DNA from: Limnanthes douglasii subsp. nivea
Lineage: Eukaryota > Streptophyta > Magnoliopsida > Brassicales > Limnanthaceae
Length of the DNA stretch: 64,000 bases
Direction of reading: 5' to 3'
Assembly (NCBI GenBank): GCA_036936605.1
Contig: JAUPFV010000002.1
Span: 201,833,273 to 201,897,272, forward strand
How positions within the stretch are numbered: position 1 is the stretch's first letter; each line of letters opens with the position of its first letter. The translations under genes and the position numbers were made by a program. The notes beneath the pieces were generated by a model that did no database searches, had not been told where the DNA came from, and saw nothing but the letters and a program-made list of their open reading frames with translations. Below are positions 24,598 to 34,000 of this stretch, in pieces.

Positions 24598-25080
24598 CTA
24601 GCAGTTGGTAGAGGATTCATCACCATCTTTTTCCTCTTTCTCCTCTTTGTGCTGATCATCTTTGTCTTTCTCCACTTTCTCTTCCACTTTCTCTTCATCT
24701 TCAATATCTACGTCCATCATGCTTAAAAATTTTGTCCTTGATGGACCAGCTTTATCTTCCCTATTCCTTTTGTTGTTTCGAACCTCTGCTGTTTGAGGTT
24801 GCACCTTTTCTGGCTGAGGTGCAGAAGGAAGCATTGGAACCTGTTCTGGCTGAGGTTCAGCAGCAACCAGTGGAACAACTTCCACTGGTTGAGAGTCAGC
24901 AGAGTAGTAGTCATCATACATGTCTAGTTCGAAGACAGAGACTGGGCTGGGGGTTGGTACTGATGGCATGATCAACTCATCACTCCAGTTAACGGTTAAG
25001 GATGACCAGGAGTCACCCAGAGAACCGAGTGAACCAGAGTTTGAGTATGAGGTGGTGGTTGTGGTGGTGGAAAAAGACAT
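24598..25080 (-). CDS. Small acidic/charged MULE protein of unknown function
   Basis: An intact 160-codon frame starts MSFSTTTTTTSYSNSGS and ends in a Lys/Glu/Asp-rich tail (EEKVEEKVEKDKDDQHKEEK...). The middle is Pro/Gln/Val-rich with a basic patch (NNKRNREDKAGPSR) that may be a nuclear localisation signal. No fold or family was recognised; the protein looks largely disordered. A TATA box (TATAAATA, 25163-25170 on the minus strand) lies ~85 bp upstream of the ATG, so it seems to be its own gene rather than an exon of the neighbour. It is the only intact MULE frame. By position it could be the counterpart of VANB in VANDAL elements, but no sequence evidence supports that. Confidence 0.6.
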   Translation of the reverse strand: MSFSTTTTTTSYSNSGSLGSLGDSWSSLTVNWSDELIMPSVPTPSPVSVFELDMYDDYYSADSQPVEVVPLVAAEPQPEQVPMLPSAPQPEKVQPQTAEVRNNKRNREDKAGPSRTKFLSMMDVDIEDEEKVEEKVEKDKDDQHKEEKEEKDGDESSTNC

Positions 25081-25162
25081 GACTGTTTGAATTCGAAGAG
25101 AAGAAGAGGTGTTTAAAAAAAATATAGAGTTTGGTGTAAAATTAGCCTCTGGTTACTATACG

Positions 25163-25170
25163 TATTTATA
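25163..25170 (-). promoter_or_regulatory. TATA box of the small MULE gene
   Basis: TATAAATA on the minus strand, about 85 bp before the ATG at 25080, with an A/T-rich leader between. The position is typical of a plant pol II promoter. Confidence 0.6.
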
Positions 25171-25717
25171 TGGGAAGGAGGTAATCATTACATAGCCTCC
25201 ATGTCCAATCAGCATTTAATGAACTATGTACTTGATTAGATTGTTTTTTGGGTGCTCAATGGAGAAAATGTTTACCAAGGCATAAGCCACAACCTGTTCG
25301 TATCCTTGTACTTTATATTTTGAATTTTTTATTTCTGCACCAGGCTGCGAACTGATTGTAAGGTGGTATACCAGGCTGCGAACTGTTTTGTGTAGTGATA
25401 GGCATCTATCAGGTTAGGCTGTGAATTATTTGATGATAAGTTAGGCTACAAATTACTTAATGATAAATAAGCATCTATCAGGTTAAGCTGCGAACTGTTC
25501 ATACATTACCAGGGATTTGCTGCGAATTATTTCGTTGGAATTAATCAAATATTAAGCAGCCCTTATAGATCAGGTTATGATGCGAACTATAGCTAAGGAA
25601 TATTCAAATTTCTGAAAATGTAATTTGTTTATGTATGCACAACAAACTAAAAATTACAACAAATGCTATGATATTCGTTTGTAATACCCCAATCACTTTG
25701 CTAACACAAATCTCATG
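25171..25717. other. Intergenic DNA of the MULE with half-sites
   Basis: Non-coding. It contains repeated GGCTGCGAACTG-type half-sites (25346, 25376, 25489, 25521, 25581) whose partners at -14 bp are decayed or were never present. This variant has C in place of T after GCGAA and differs from the sites nearer the transposase. Confidence 0.7.
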
Positions 25718-28700
25718 TTATGATACGAAATCATTATAAGTAGACCTTACCGCACGGTCAACGACAACTAATACCGTTGACTTATTCGGCATAGGATCTG
25801 GATCGTGTCGGCAGAAATCATTAAAGTCATCCTCCGACATGTTCTCCAAAGACCGTTGTATCATAGAATCGTAATACACATTATCAATTTCATTTAAAAA
25901 TGTCTGTGAAACTTGAGTGTAAATACCATCAACAAAAGCATCGGGTAAACCTACTGTGTTATTGTGGGACTCTGGAGCTTGCAGTTGATTTGTTACCGGG
26001 CCTACAGTTTCACGTTGGCTTAGCAATTCTAACTTTGCTGACAGTACCGTTGGTCTTTGAGGTTCCACCGAAGAAGTGGTGTTGTCTTCTAAGGATGGTC
26101 CTTCCTGCCTGAGTAGTTCCGTCTTCTCACCGGGATGGACATGTTCTGACTCTTGAGGTGATATCTCTTGAGTTAGCCTTTCTCTCTTTGCCAAGGTTAT
26201 CTGTTGCTGTTGTTGTTCTTGTTGTCCTTGTTGCTCTTGTTGTTGTTCTTGTCGTTGTTCTTGTTGCCGGTCTTCGTGTTGAACTTATGGCTGCTGGTTT
26301 TGTTGTTGGTGGTGTTCTTCTTGTTGTTGCTGTTGGTGTTGTTGTTGCTGGTGGTGCTCTTCTTGGTCTTGCTGTTGGTGTTGCTGTTGTTGTTGTTCTT
26401 GTTGTTGCTGTTGGTAGTGTTGTTGTTATTCTTCTTGTTGCTGTTGTTCTTGTTGTTGCTGCTGGTGTTGCTGTTTCTGCTGTTGTTGTTGTTGTCTTTC
26501 GGTCTCTTGTTTCATACAAAATTCCAAAAAAACAAAAGGGTGGAAGGGTTAAGCATAAGTTAATCATTGTTGAGCACGATTCGCATGCTGACCTGATATC
26601 TGTGTTGTCCATTCCAAACCATTCGCAGCTCAGCATGCGAATTGTGTAATAACCAATTCGTATGCTGTCCTGGAACAATTCGCAGCTTAAGCTGCGAAAC
26701 ATTTGGACATGACTACACAAGAGTCCTGATATTTGTTTGATAACATCATACCATCCACTTACATTATCTACCTCCTTTGGGTCATTCGGAGAAGACTCGT
26801 GTCTTTCTTTCTCTGTCTGTGTCTCCATGATGTCCATCTCTTCAAATTGTACCGGTATGGGTGAATGGTTGGCATCATCGTCCCTTTCTTCTGGCAGTAC
26901 TCCATCAGCATGGTGCTGATCAGCATTAGACACGGATGCTTGCTGCTCAGTGGATGTTTCTCTGTCTGGTAATGCTGCTGGTACCTGCTCAAGTATTGGG
27001 CTTTCAATCCGGCAAATTGGCTGAGAGATAGCAGCGTGGAGTTGTTGTGCTTCAAGTTCCGCTATCTTTCGTTTCAATTCTTTCAGCTGCAAAAATGATA
27101 GCAAACTTTTTATAAACATATTAAGTGCTGATTGTAGCGATTATTTAAGGCTCAAGTCATACTTACTTCTCTGGCCTGTTTTTCTATCTTTCTCTCGTAC
27201 TTGTTCTTGTCGGCGTATGTCTTCAAACTCTTTGATTCAGCAACAATTGCAGAAATATCGGGATTAGGATCTCTGCGTTTGAGTACATAAGCACCGATTG
27301 TTTCACTCATACTGGTTGTGTCGTCGTCGTCGGGCAACTGCCTGGATTTGCCTTTCGGTTGTGGTGGAATATTTTGCTTGGGAAGTCTTGGTGGTGGAAT
27401 CATTGGCTCGGGTGGTGTTAGTTGTTCGGGTCTGGGAGACATCAACTTATTCATTACATTCTGTGATGCTCGTCTCCTTTGTTTTGGTTTTGATGCTGTG
27501 ATTTTCGTCCTCTTCCTTGGTCTTTCTTCCGGTGAAGTAGAAAAGGTTTCTGCATCTTCACTATCTTCTCTTTCTCCGAAAGCTTCACTTTCATCCTCGC
27601 TAAGACGTAATGGACCTTCTAAAATCTACCAACAGAGGCACATGTAAGTAAATAAATTGTTTCGAAAGTATGAGGGTGTAGACAAACAAATTGTTTTTTA
27701 GAAACAGTTCGAATCATATGATGCGAACTGTGTGCTTTTAATCATGTTATAGTTGCAAAGAATTTGCATGCTGAGCTGTGAAATGTGTATGGGAAAATAT
27801 GTTGCGAACTATGTGTAAACCATATGCTGCGAACTATGTGTAAACCACATGCTGCGAACTAAGTATTTATGTCAGGCTGCGAAACGATTGATGCATGCAG
27901 AGCTGCGAAATGTGTGTAAAACTATATGATGCGAACTGTGTGGAAAAAGAAATTGTGAAGTAAAATTCATATCAGGCTGCGAAATGATTGATACATTTTC
28001 CTAAGAAAAACGCATGATATGCTGCAAACTGTTTGCACCCCCAGTTCAATACATATATAAAGCTTATACCTGGTCATTATCCAGCAAGGGTGTGCGAAGA
28101 AGATATGTCATGGTTGATGCTTGGCACTCTAATCCCAACCATTTGAAAAACCTTGGTATCGATGTTGGCTTCACTACCTCATGGCCGATTGTTGTGTGCT
28201 CCATGATGAAGGGCTGCATGGGGACAAGTTTTATCAACAAGATGCTCTGTACATGACTAATTTTTATACCGAATAGATCAATCTTACAATTACAAGGGCG
28301 ACGCAGCCGGCGACTTTATCAGCTCTTTCTATTGCTAGCAACTCCTGATAGACTGTCGAAGATTGTACAGTATTGATCCAGCCCATTCATAATTATTTAT
28401 TCTGTTGAGGTCTTCAACATAATAAACCGTGCTCCAACCCAGGATATCTCAAGATACGGAGTAGAATAGGGTGGAGCACAAAAACAGTATCAACAGCCTC
28501 GCAACGTCTTCCAACTCATGCTCCCCTCCTTCGTTTATAGCCTTCGCTATACCCTCCTGTAAAACCAATGACAACATGCTATGTTAGAAATGTACAGAAT
28601 CTTGCTTTATAAAGATGAAGTCCATTTTAGACGTACCTTTATAATGGCATTTGTTATTGTTTTGGTATTACTGGCTGCTACTTTCCGTCCAGTTTTACCC

Positions 28701-29092
28701 ATGAAGTATTTCTTCATCATCCTCGATTCGTCCTCCTCGCCGGGTGCATATTTGTTGTGAAAAGCTCCGGTCTTTGTTAACTGCATTTCCTCGGTGTCAT
28801 GCCTCAACCCGAATATGACATTCACATCGTTTTCAGTTAGCTTTATATACTTGTTGCCAATCCTAAAGGCGTCTCTATCCACAGAGTATTGCTCGATGAT
28901 ATACTGAATGATTTGGTGGAATTTTTTCTTTGGCAACTCTTCCTCATTACGGATTTGGAAAGCTGTTTTCAGAAGTGTGTAGAAGGGTGTGTTTCTTGCA
29001 GCTTCAATGTGCGCCCTTGTAATACGCATGTCTTTGAGTAGCTTCAGTAGGCTCACCAACCCTGATCTGTAGTAGCTAGGTTTTGTTGTCAT
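25718..29092 (-). pseudogene. MULE accessory gene with DUF1985/Ulp1-N-terminal-like region (VANC-like candidate)
   Basis: Inferred exons on the minus strand: 29092-28637, 28556-28070, 27625-27167, 27086-26763 and about 26505-25718, joined by GT-AG introns. Exon 1 begins MTTKPSYYRSGLVSLLKLLK and reaches KYIKLTENDVNVIFGL, the kind of segment found at the N-terminus of plant DUF1985 and transposon Ulp1-like proteins. Exon 2 holds STLFYSVS*DILGW, then YYVEDLNRINNYEWAGSILY; it has a stop (TGA, 28449-28451, probably from CGA) and at least two frameshifts. Exon 3 is basic and Pro-rich, exon 4 a coiled coil (LKELKRKIAELEAQQ) with an acidic part. Exon 5 starts with a long Gln tract broken by two TAA codons (probably CAA before). 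No Ulp1 catalytic domain was found. The alternative is a Ulp1-like captured gene that lost its protease part. Confidence 0.7.
26215..26510 (-). repeat. Polyglutamine-coding repeat
   Basis: CAA/CAG-rich exon sequence on the minus strand encodes runs such as QQQQQQQKQQHQQQQQEQ, interrupted by E and H. In other frames the same DNA yields artificial Thr-, Leu- or Val-rich ORFs. Two CAA codons have become TAA. Confidence 0.85.
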
Positions 29093-29104
29093 AATCTCTG
29101 CACA

Positions 29105-29581
29105 AACACAAATCAGTTGGGGTATCACAAATAATTCGCACCACAAGCTGCGAATTGCATATATATGAATATTGTTTTAACAGACAATTCGCAGCCTGAG
29201 CTGCGAATTGTTTGTAAATAAATGACATAAACATATAATCGAGCTGCGAATTGCTTGCATAATGGGTGATCACGATGCGAACTGTCCCACTTTTTACATG
29301 CATGTTGCACGGATCTGGGAATTATTGAACAAACACCAAAATCAACAATGAACTACCTAATGCACAATTAACATACATAATATTTCTCAGGAAAGTATTA
29401 GCATTACATGCAACTAAACTTCTACCCTGCCTTCGACGATAAACCCAGAAACTGAGCAACTATCGTAAGTAGATACTTCATTCCAGTATAAAAAGCAACG
29501 CCTATCGTGAATTAACAGAAAAAAGTGGTTCAAATTCGTCAAAAACACAAAAAAAGTACACTTTCCACGATAATGCATACC
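29105..29581 (-). other. 5'-UTR intron of the accessory gene with paired motifs
   Basis: The minus strand has a possible donor AACAG/GTATGC at about 29581 and an acceptor TTTGTGCAG 13 bp before the ATG at 29092. Between them are pairs at 29135/29149 and 29188/29202 and half-sites at 29245 and 29276, clustered near the 3' end of the intron, as in the transposase 5'-UTR intron. Confidence 0.5.
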
Positions 29582-29730
29582 TGTTAAATTTCACCGGTCG
29601 GAGAACGAGAAAAAAGCTCTCTAGATGACTTTCAGAGATTGAAGGTGTGTAGTTGGAGTGAGTAAAAGATGGTGACCGGTGCGATAGTGTCGAAGGTGCG
29701 AACGGTGAGAAGCTGTAGGGTTTTTGGGTT

Positions 29731-29750
29731 TGAGAGAGAGAGAGAGAGTA
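29731..29750. repeat. (GA)n microsatellite in the accessory gene leader
   Basis: A GA run in the region that would form the 5' UTR of the minus-strand gene (CT-rich on that strand). Confidence 0.8.
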
Positions 29751-29853
29751 TCACGAAGTCGAATGGTTTTCTGGTGGTTTCTAAAATTAGACTTTTTGTG
29801 TTTGTTTAGGGTGATAGGAAGGTGGAAAAAGTGGGTTGGAACTGAAAAATGGG

Positions 29854-29861
29854 TATATATA
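29854..29861 (-). promoter_or_regulatory. TATA box of the accessory gene
   Basis: TATATATA about 115 bp inside the right end of the MULE, mirrored by TATATAAA ~150 bp inside the left end. Each terminal repeat thus seems to drive one gene. Confidence 0.55.
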
Positions 29862-29915
29862 GCGGAAGGGTATTTTTGTCCAATTTATTAGTCTGGGTAT
29901 TAAGTAACACTATGT

Positions 29916-29976
29916 CAAATTTGGGTAGTGCTGGGTAATAAGATAGTTGAGTGGGTATTTTAAGGTACTTTTCTCT
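29916..29976 (-). repeat. Right terminal inverted repeat of MULE
   Basis: Its reverse complement aligns with 20105-20165; see the left repeat. The outermost bases on this strand are AGAGAAAAGTACC. Confidence 0.8.
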
Positions 29977-30071
29977 ATATATATTAAGCTTCAGTCAACA
30001 ATTAAATTATATGACATTCCAGATTTAATGTGGATAAAAATATTGTTTTTCATTTTTTTTATAAAGATGAT

Positions 30072-30163
30072 AAAATATATATCAAATATAATTTATTTTT
30101 AAATATATATTAAAGCAAACAATTTAGAGTATAAAGATTTTTATTGCAATTTACCTATATGCA
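30072..30163 (+). repeat. Direct repeat A flanking the LINE pair
   Basis: About 92 bp that align with 38154-38243 at high identity. The strongest block reads AGAGTATAAAGATTTTTATT, with TTGCAATTTAC directly after it. Probably an unusually long target-site duplication of the outer LINE. Confidence 0.75.
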
Positions 30164-30254
30164 AAATATATTTTTTTAAAAAGTTTATAAAAAAAAGTAT
30201 ATATCAAATATAATTCCCAGTCAAAAAGATTTTCAAAAGTATTGACTCAGGAGG

Positions 30255-30950
30255 ATGGCTCCAAGAACAGAGAGAGTAGGAATACAGGGGAAATCAAAGT
30301 TGTTGTTGATACATGATATTGCTTCTGTTATTGGTCCAACCTACAAAGTTGTTGTTCCTCATAAGAATCGGGCACATACTAATGCCTGTTATGCTCAAGT
30401 GGAGGTGGATATTTCTAAAAAACTGCAAAGAAAACTGTGGATTGGTTTTGGAAGTAATGATGGTTATTGGGTAACCATTAGTTATAAAAATGTGCCTTCG
30501 TATTGTCATGGTTGTTATCACATAGGGCATTGTCAATCTGAGTGCAAGAAATCAACAAAGAAGGTGGAAGACTCTGATTCGGTTCAAGAAAATAGCAAGA
30601 ATGATGCTACGAATAAGAAGCATGAGGAGATTAGCAAAGGGCCTTCTGTTGACACTACTATATCAAGGAACATTGTTAAGGTATATAGAAGAAAGCTTAA
30701 GTCAATTGTTACTCAAAAGGATCCAGACGAGAGAAAGATTGAAAGTAACAATGATGTTAATCAGATAAATTCTACACAAGTTCAAATGGACAAAAATATA
30801 CAACAGAATCTTGAAAATGTTCAAGACGTCTCACAAGACAAAAGCAAAGAAGTTATTGATGCTATTAATATGATTGATGAAGATCAATATAGTTCTCCTG
30901 ATCCCAATATTGGTAGCTTCTCTCCTACTCCAAGGCTTTCTCCACAATAA
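30255..30950 (+). pseudogene. LINE ORF1 (partial DUF4283 plus zinc knuckle)
   Basis: A 231-codon open frame begins inside what is normally a DUF4283-like RNA-binding domain (IHDIASVIGPTYKVV, CYAQVEVDISKKLQRKLWI). A CCHC-type knuckle follows, CHGCYHIGHCQSEC at about residues 86-99, and then a charged, low-complexity tail. The usual N-terminal half is missing, so this ATG is probably fortuitous and the element is 5'-truncated. ORF2 follows after ~120 bp in the order typical of plant L1 elements. Confidence 0.8.
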
Positions 30951-31068
30951 AGTTTTAATGAAATCATATCATCCAAATTGAATGCTGCAAAAAGAAGAAG
31001 ATCCAAAGATAAGTTAACCATCAAGTCTCTCAATTCAAGAGGAAAAATTCATAAATTCTACTCTGAAA

Positions 31069-34000
31069 ATGATCAGAGTGATTAGTTGGAATGCAAGGGG
31101 TGTGAATAACAAGCACACCTTGAGAAGACTTAAATCTATGATTAATTCAGAGTATATCAAGGTGCTTATTATTCAGGAACGTATGTCAAAGGGAGATAAG
31201 ATTAAATCTGTTGCTGAGGTGCTTGGTTTTAGCAACTATGCTGCTAATGTGTCTGATAAGCTGCGGGTTTTCTGGGTGCCTAGTATTAATATCAACATTG
31301 TTCTTAATGTTGATCAATGTATCCACACGGAGATGGAGTACCCTAGTATTACTGATAAATTTTACTTAACATCTGTCTATGCAAAATGTAATCGAATTTT
31401 AAGGTTAGATCTTTGGGATTGTCTTGAAACTATCTGTCACAATGATAAGCCCTGGATGTGTGTGGGGGATTTCAATACTATTTCTGCTCATGATGAGCAA
31501 TTGGGTTTTACTTCCTCATGTCAAGCCAGTATGGATAAATTTAATGATGCTATAAGAAGATGCAACTTGAATGATGCTGGATATTGTGGTTCGAAGTTTA
31601 CTTGGACTAGAAGTAACAAGTGGAGAAGGCTTGATCGTGCATTAATCAATGATAAATAGATGTCTGACCATGCTCCTCTCCTTATTAATGCTAATACTCT
31701 TAATTCTAATGATGCTATTCACAGGAAAAAGAATTTTAGGTTCCTAAACTTTTGGTGTAATGATGATTCCTTTTTAAGTATTGTTGAGCAGGATTGGAAT
31801 CAGCCTCTTGATAGTCATCCTAGTAACACTTTCTGGTATAAGCTTAGAAGGCTCAAAGGCTGCCTTAAGCTTTGGAACAAAGACAAGTTTGGTAATTTTT
31901 TTGACAGTGTCAAGGAAGCTGAATGTAAGGTTAAAGCTTTGGAGGTTCTTCATTACACTAATAATAACCATCAGTCTGCTGCTAACTTAGCTATGGCTAA
32001 TGGTATGTATCTTAAATCCCTAAGAAATGAAGATTCTTTCCTAAGATAGAAATGTTTCAATAGTTGGCTTCATGAAGGTGATGGTAATTCTAAGATGTTC
32101 TATAATTATATTGCTAAGAAAAAAAAGGAAAAATGAGATTAGGAGTATTAGAGATGGGGATACCTGGATTACTGATAAGAAGGAGATAGGTATTTCTGCT
32201 GCTACTTACTTCAAAAACATCCTAACATCTGATCCTTACAAAAGCATTGAAGAGGAGAACAGGTTGCTAGAAAGCAAGAACTTTGATTGCATACCTTCCA
32301 TTGTATATATTGAGGACAACAATATGTTGCTCAGAAATGTCACAGAAGATTAAATTTGGATCATCATAAGCGATATGAAGAAGGACAGCTTTCCGGGTAT
32401 TGATGGTTTTAATCTCTTTTTCTTTAAGCATTGTTGGCATATTATTAGAAGAGATTTGTGCAATGCATTTAACTCTTATATTCATGGCAATACCATCCCT
32501 ACTGGCCTCTTTGCAACTGGCATTTCCAACCCTATTTGGTGGAATAGTTACATGCCTATTGGTCTGTGTACTTTTATTAATAGGATTTTTTCTGCTCTTA
32601 TAAATCATAGACTATCTAATGTTCTTCCTATGATAGTTTCCAATTCTCAGTCTGCTTTTATAAAGAATAGACTTATTCAGGACAACATCTTACTGGCTAA
32701 AGAGTTACTTTTTGATATTAACAAGAAGCCCAAAAAGGAAATACTGTTGTACGGTTGGATATGTCGAAAGCTTTCGACATAATTTCCCATTCATTTATCA
32801 TTAAAGTGCTGTATTCTTTTGGTTTTAGTTTAAAGATGGTTGATCTTAATTAAGAAAATGATCTCTGATGTTCATGTTTCCATGCTTATTAATGGAGAAA
32901 CTGTTGATTACTTTAAAATGAAAAGGGGTTTAAGGCAAGGAGATCCTCTTTCTCCTTGCCTGTTTATTCTTGGTGAAGAGTTTCTCAGTAAGGGCTTAAG
33001 TATCTTGTTTAATTCTAACCCTTCAATGTGCTATGCCTCTAGAAGTTCTTTTATCATTCCTTGCATTATGTTTGCAGATGGCATTTTGATCTTTACTAAT
33101 AGTTCTCCTAATTCTATTGATATTCTTAATGGCTATCTTGATCTTTATCAGCTCACTTCTGGTCAAGCCATTAATAAAAGCAAAACTAAGCTTATAGTCT
33201 CTCTTAAGTCTAACTCTACTAAAGTGCATAATCTCAACCTGCAAACTGGTTTTGAGGTGGGTTTTCTTCCTCTTTATCACCTGGGTGTTACTATCTCTAA
33301 TAACAACAAAGCTAAAATCTACAAGCCCATTTTGAACAAAATCAATGATAGAATCACTAAGTGGGACAGTAAGCTTCTATCCTATGGTGGCAGGTTATCA
33401 TTAATTACCAATGTTCTTTTACCTATTGTCTACTATTGGATTCAATGCTGTGAATTGCCTAGAAATATCATTAGTAAGATTAAGCAGACTTTAAATAGAT
33501 TTTTATGGAGAACTAAGCAAGATCATAAGAATATACACTGGTCCTCTTGGCATTTCATTTGTAAGCCTTTTGGGGAAGGAGGATTAAATGTCAGAAAACT
33601 TCTTGACATTCAAAACTCTTTCTCCCAAAAGCTCTGGTACAAGTTTAGAATGAATGGCTGTCTTTGGTCCAATGTTATGAATGACATTTATTGTAAAAAT
33701 ACTCATCCATTATACACTAACATAAAGGGCTCTTTAGTTTGGAAAAGATTATGTAGCATTAGACAGCAAGCTGATATGAACATTACCTGGATTCTTGGTA
33801 GAGGTAACTTGGACTTCTGGAAGGATTCATGGCACAACCTGCCTGCCATTACAACTGAACAAAATATAAATTGGTATATTGATGTTAAAGTAAAAACTTT
33901 TTGGCACAACAACTCTTGGTGTTTAAATGAAGTGCAGGATAACATTGATACTGATAGAATGCTAAAGATCAACACAACTTAGATAACAGATAAGGAGGAT

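Larger units (their letters stand above)
20798..29281. repeat. Dispersed paired motif AATTCGCA-N8-TGCGAATT (MULE non-coding DNA)
   Basis: Intact pairs of TTCGCA and TGCGAA, given as start positions: 20798/20812, 21080/21094, 21221/21235, 22527/22541, 22572/22586, 22622/22636, 22676/22690, 23938/23952, 24185/24199, 26622/26636, 26679/26693, 29135/29149 and 29188/29202. The offset is 14 bp every time. Decayed pairs with the same offset: 20939/20953, 24276/24290, 27708/27722 and 27763/27777. Single half-sites also occur, for example 24082, 24140, 24223, 24237, 24414, 24442, 25346, 25376, 25489, 25521, 25581, 27803, 27828, 27853, 27878, 27904, 27930, 27978, 29245 and 29276. Sites lie in introns and intergenic DNA and avoid exons. 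The geometry suggests binding by a dimeric protein encoded by the element. Confidence 0.95.
20105..29976. mobile_element. Mutator-like element (MULE), ~9.9 kb, VANDAL-like layout
   Basis: The left end (AGAGGAAATTGTACTTAAAG..CTCACTCAACTAT) and the reverse complement of the right end (AGAGAAAAGTACCTTAAAAT..CCCACTCAACTAT) form inverted repeats of about 60 bp with moderate identity. Inside lie a MuDR-type transposase from the left end, an accessory gene reading inward from the right end, and a small third gene on the minus strand. Non-coding parts carry a dispersed paired motif (separate entry). Flanks TGTGTGTAT and ATATATATT are simple-sequence, so no 9-bp target duplication can be proved. Both main genes contain stops and frameshifts, so the copy is not autonomous now. 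Confidence 0.88.

Noticed and set aside
26158..26649. Leu/Val-rich plus-strand frames that look like membrane proteins
   Set aside because: They are the other-strand reading of a CAA/CAG repeat coding for glutamine on the minus strand.
28014..28256. 80-codon plus-strand ORF
   Set aside because: Reading frame on the opposite strand of exon 2 of the accessory gene.
20096..29985. 9-bp target-site duplication of the MULE
   Set aside because: The flanks TGTGTGTAT and ATATATATT are simple sequence and match poorly; no claim can be made.
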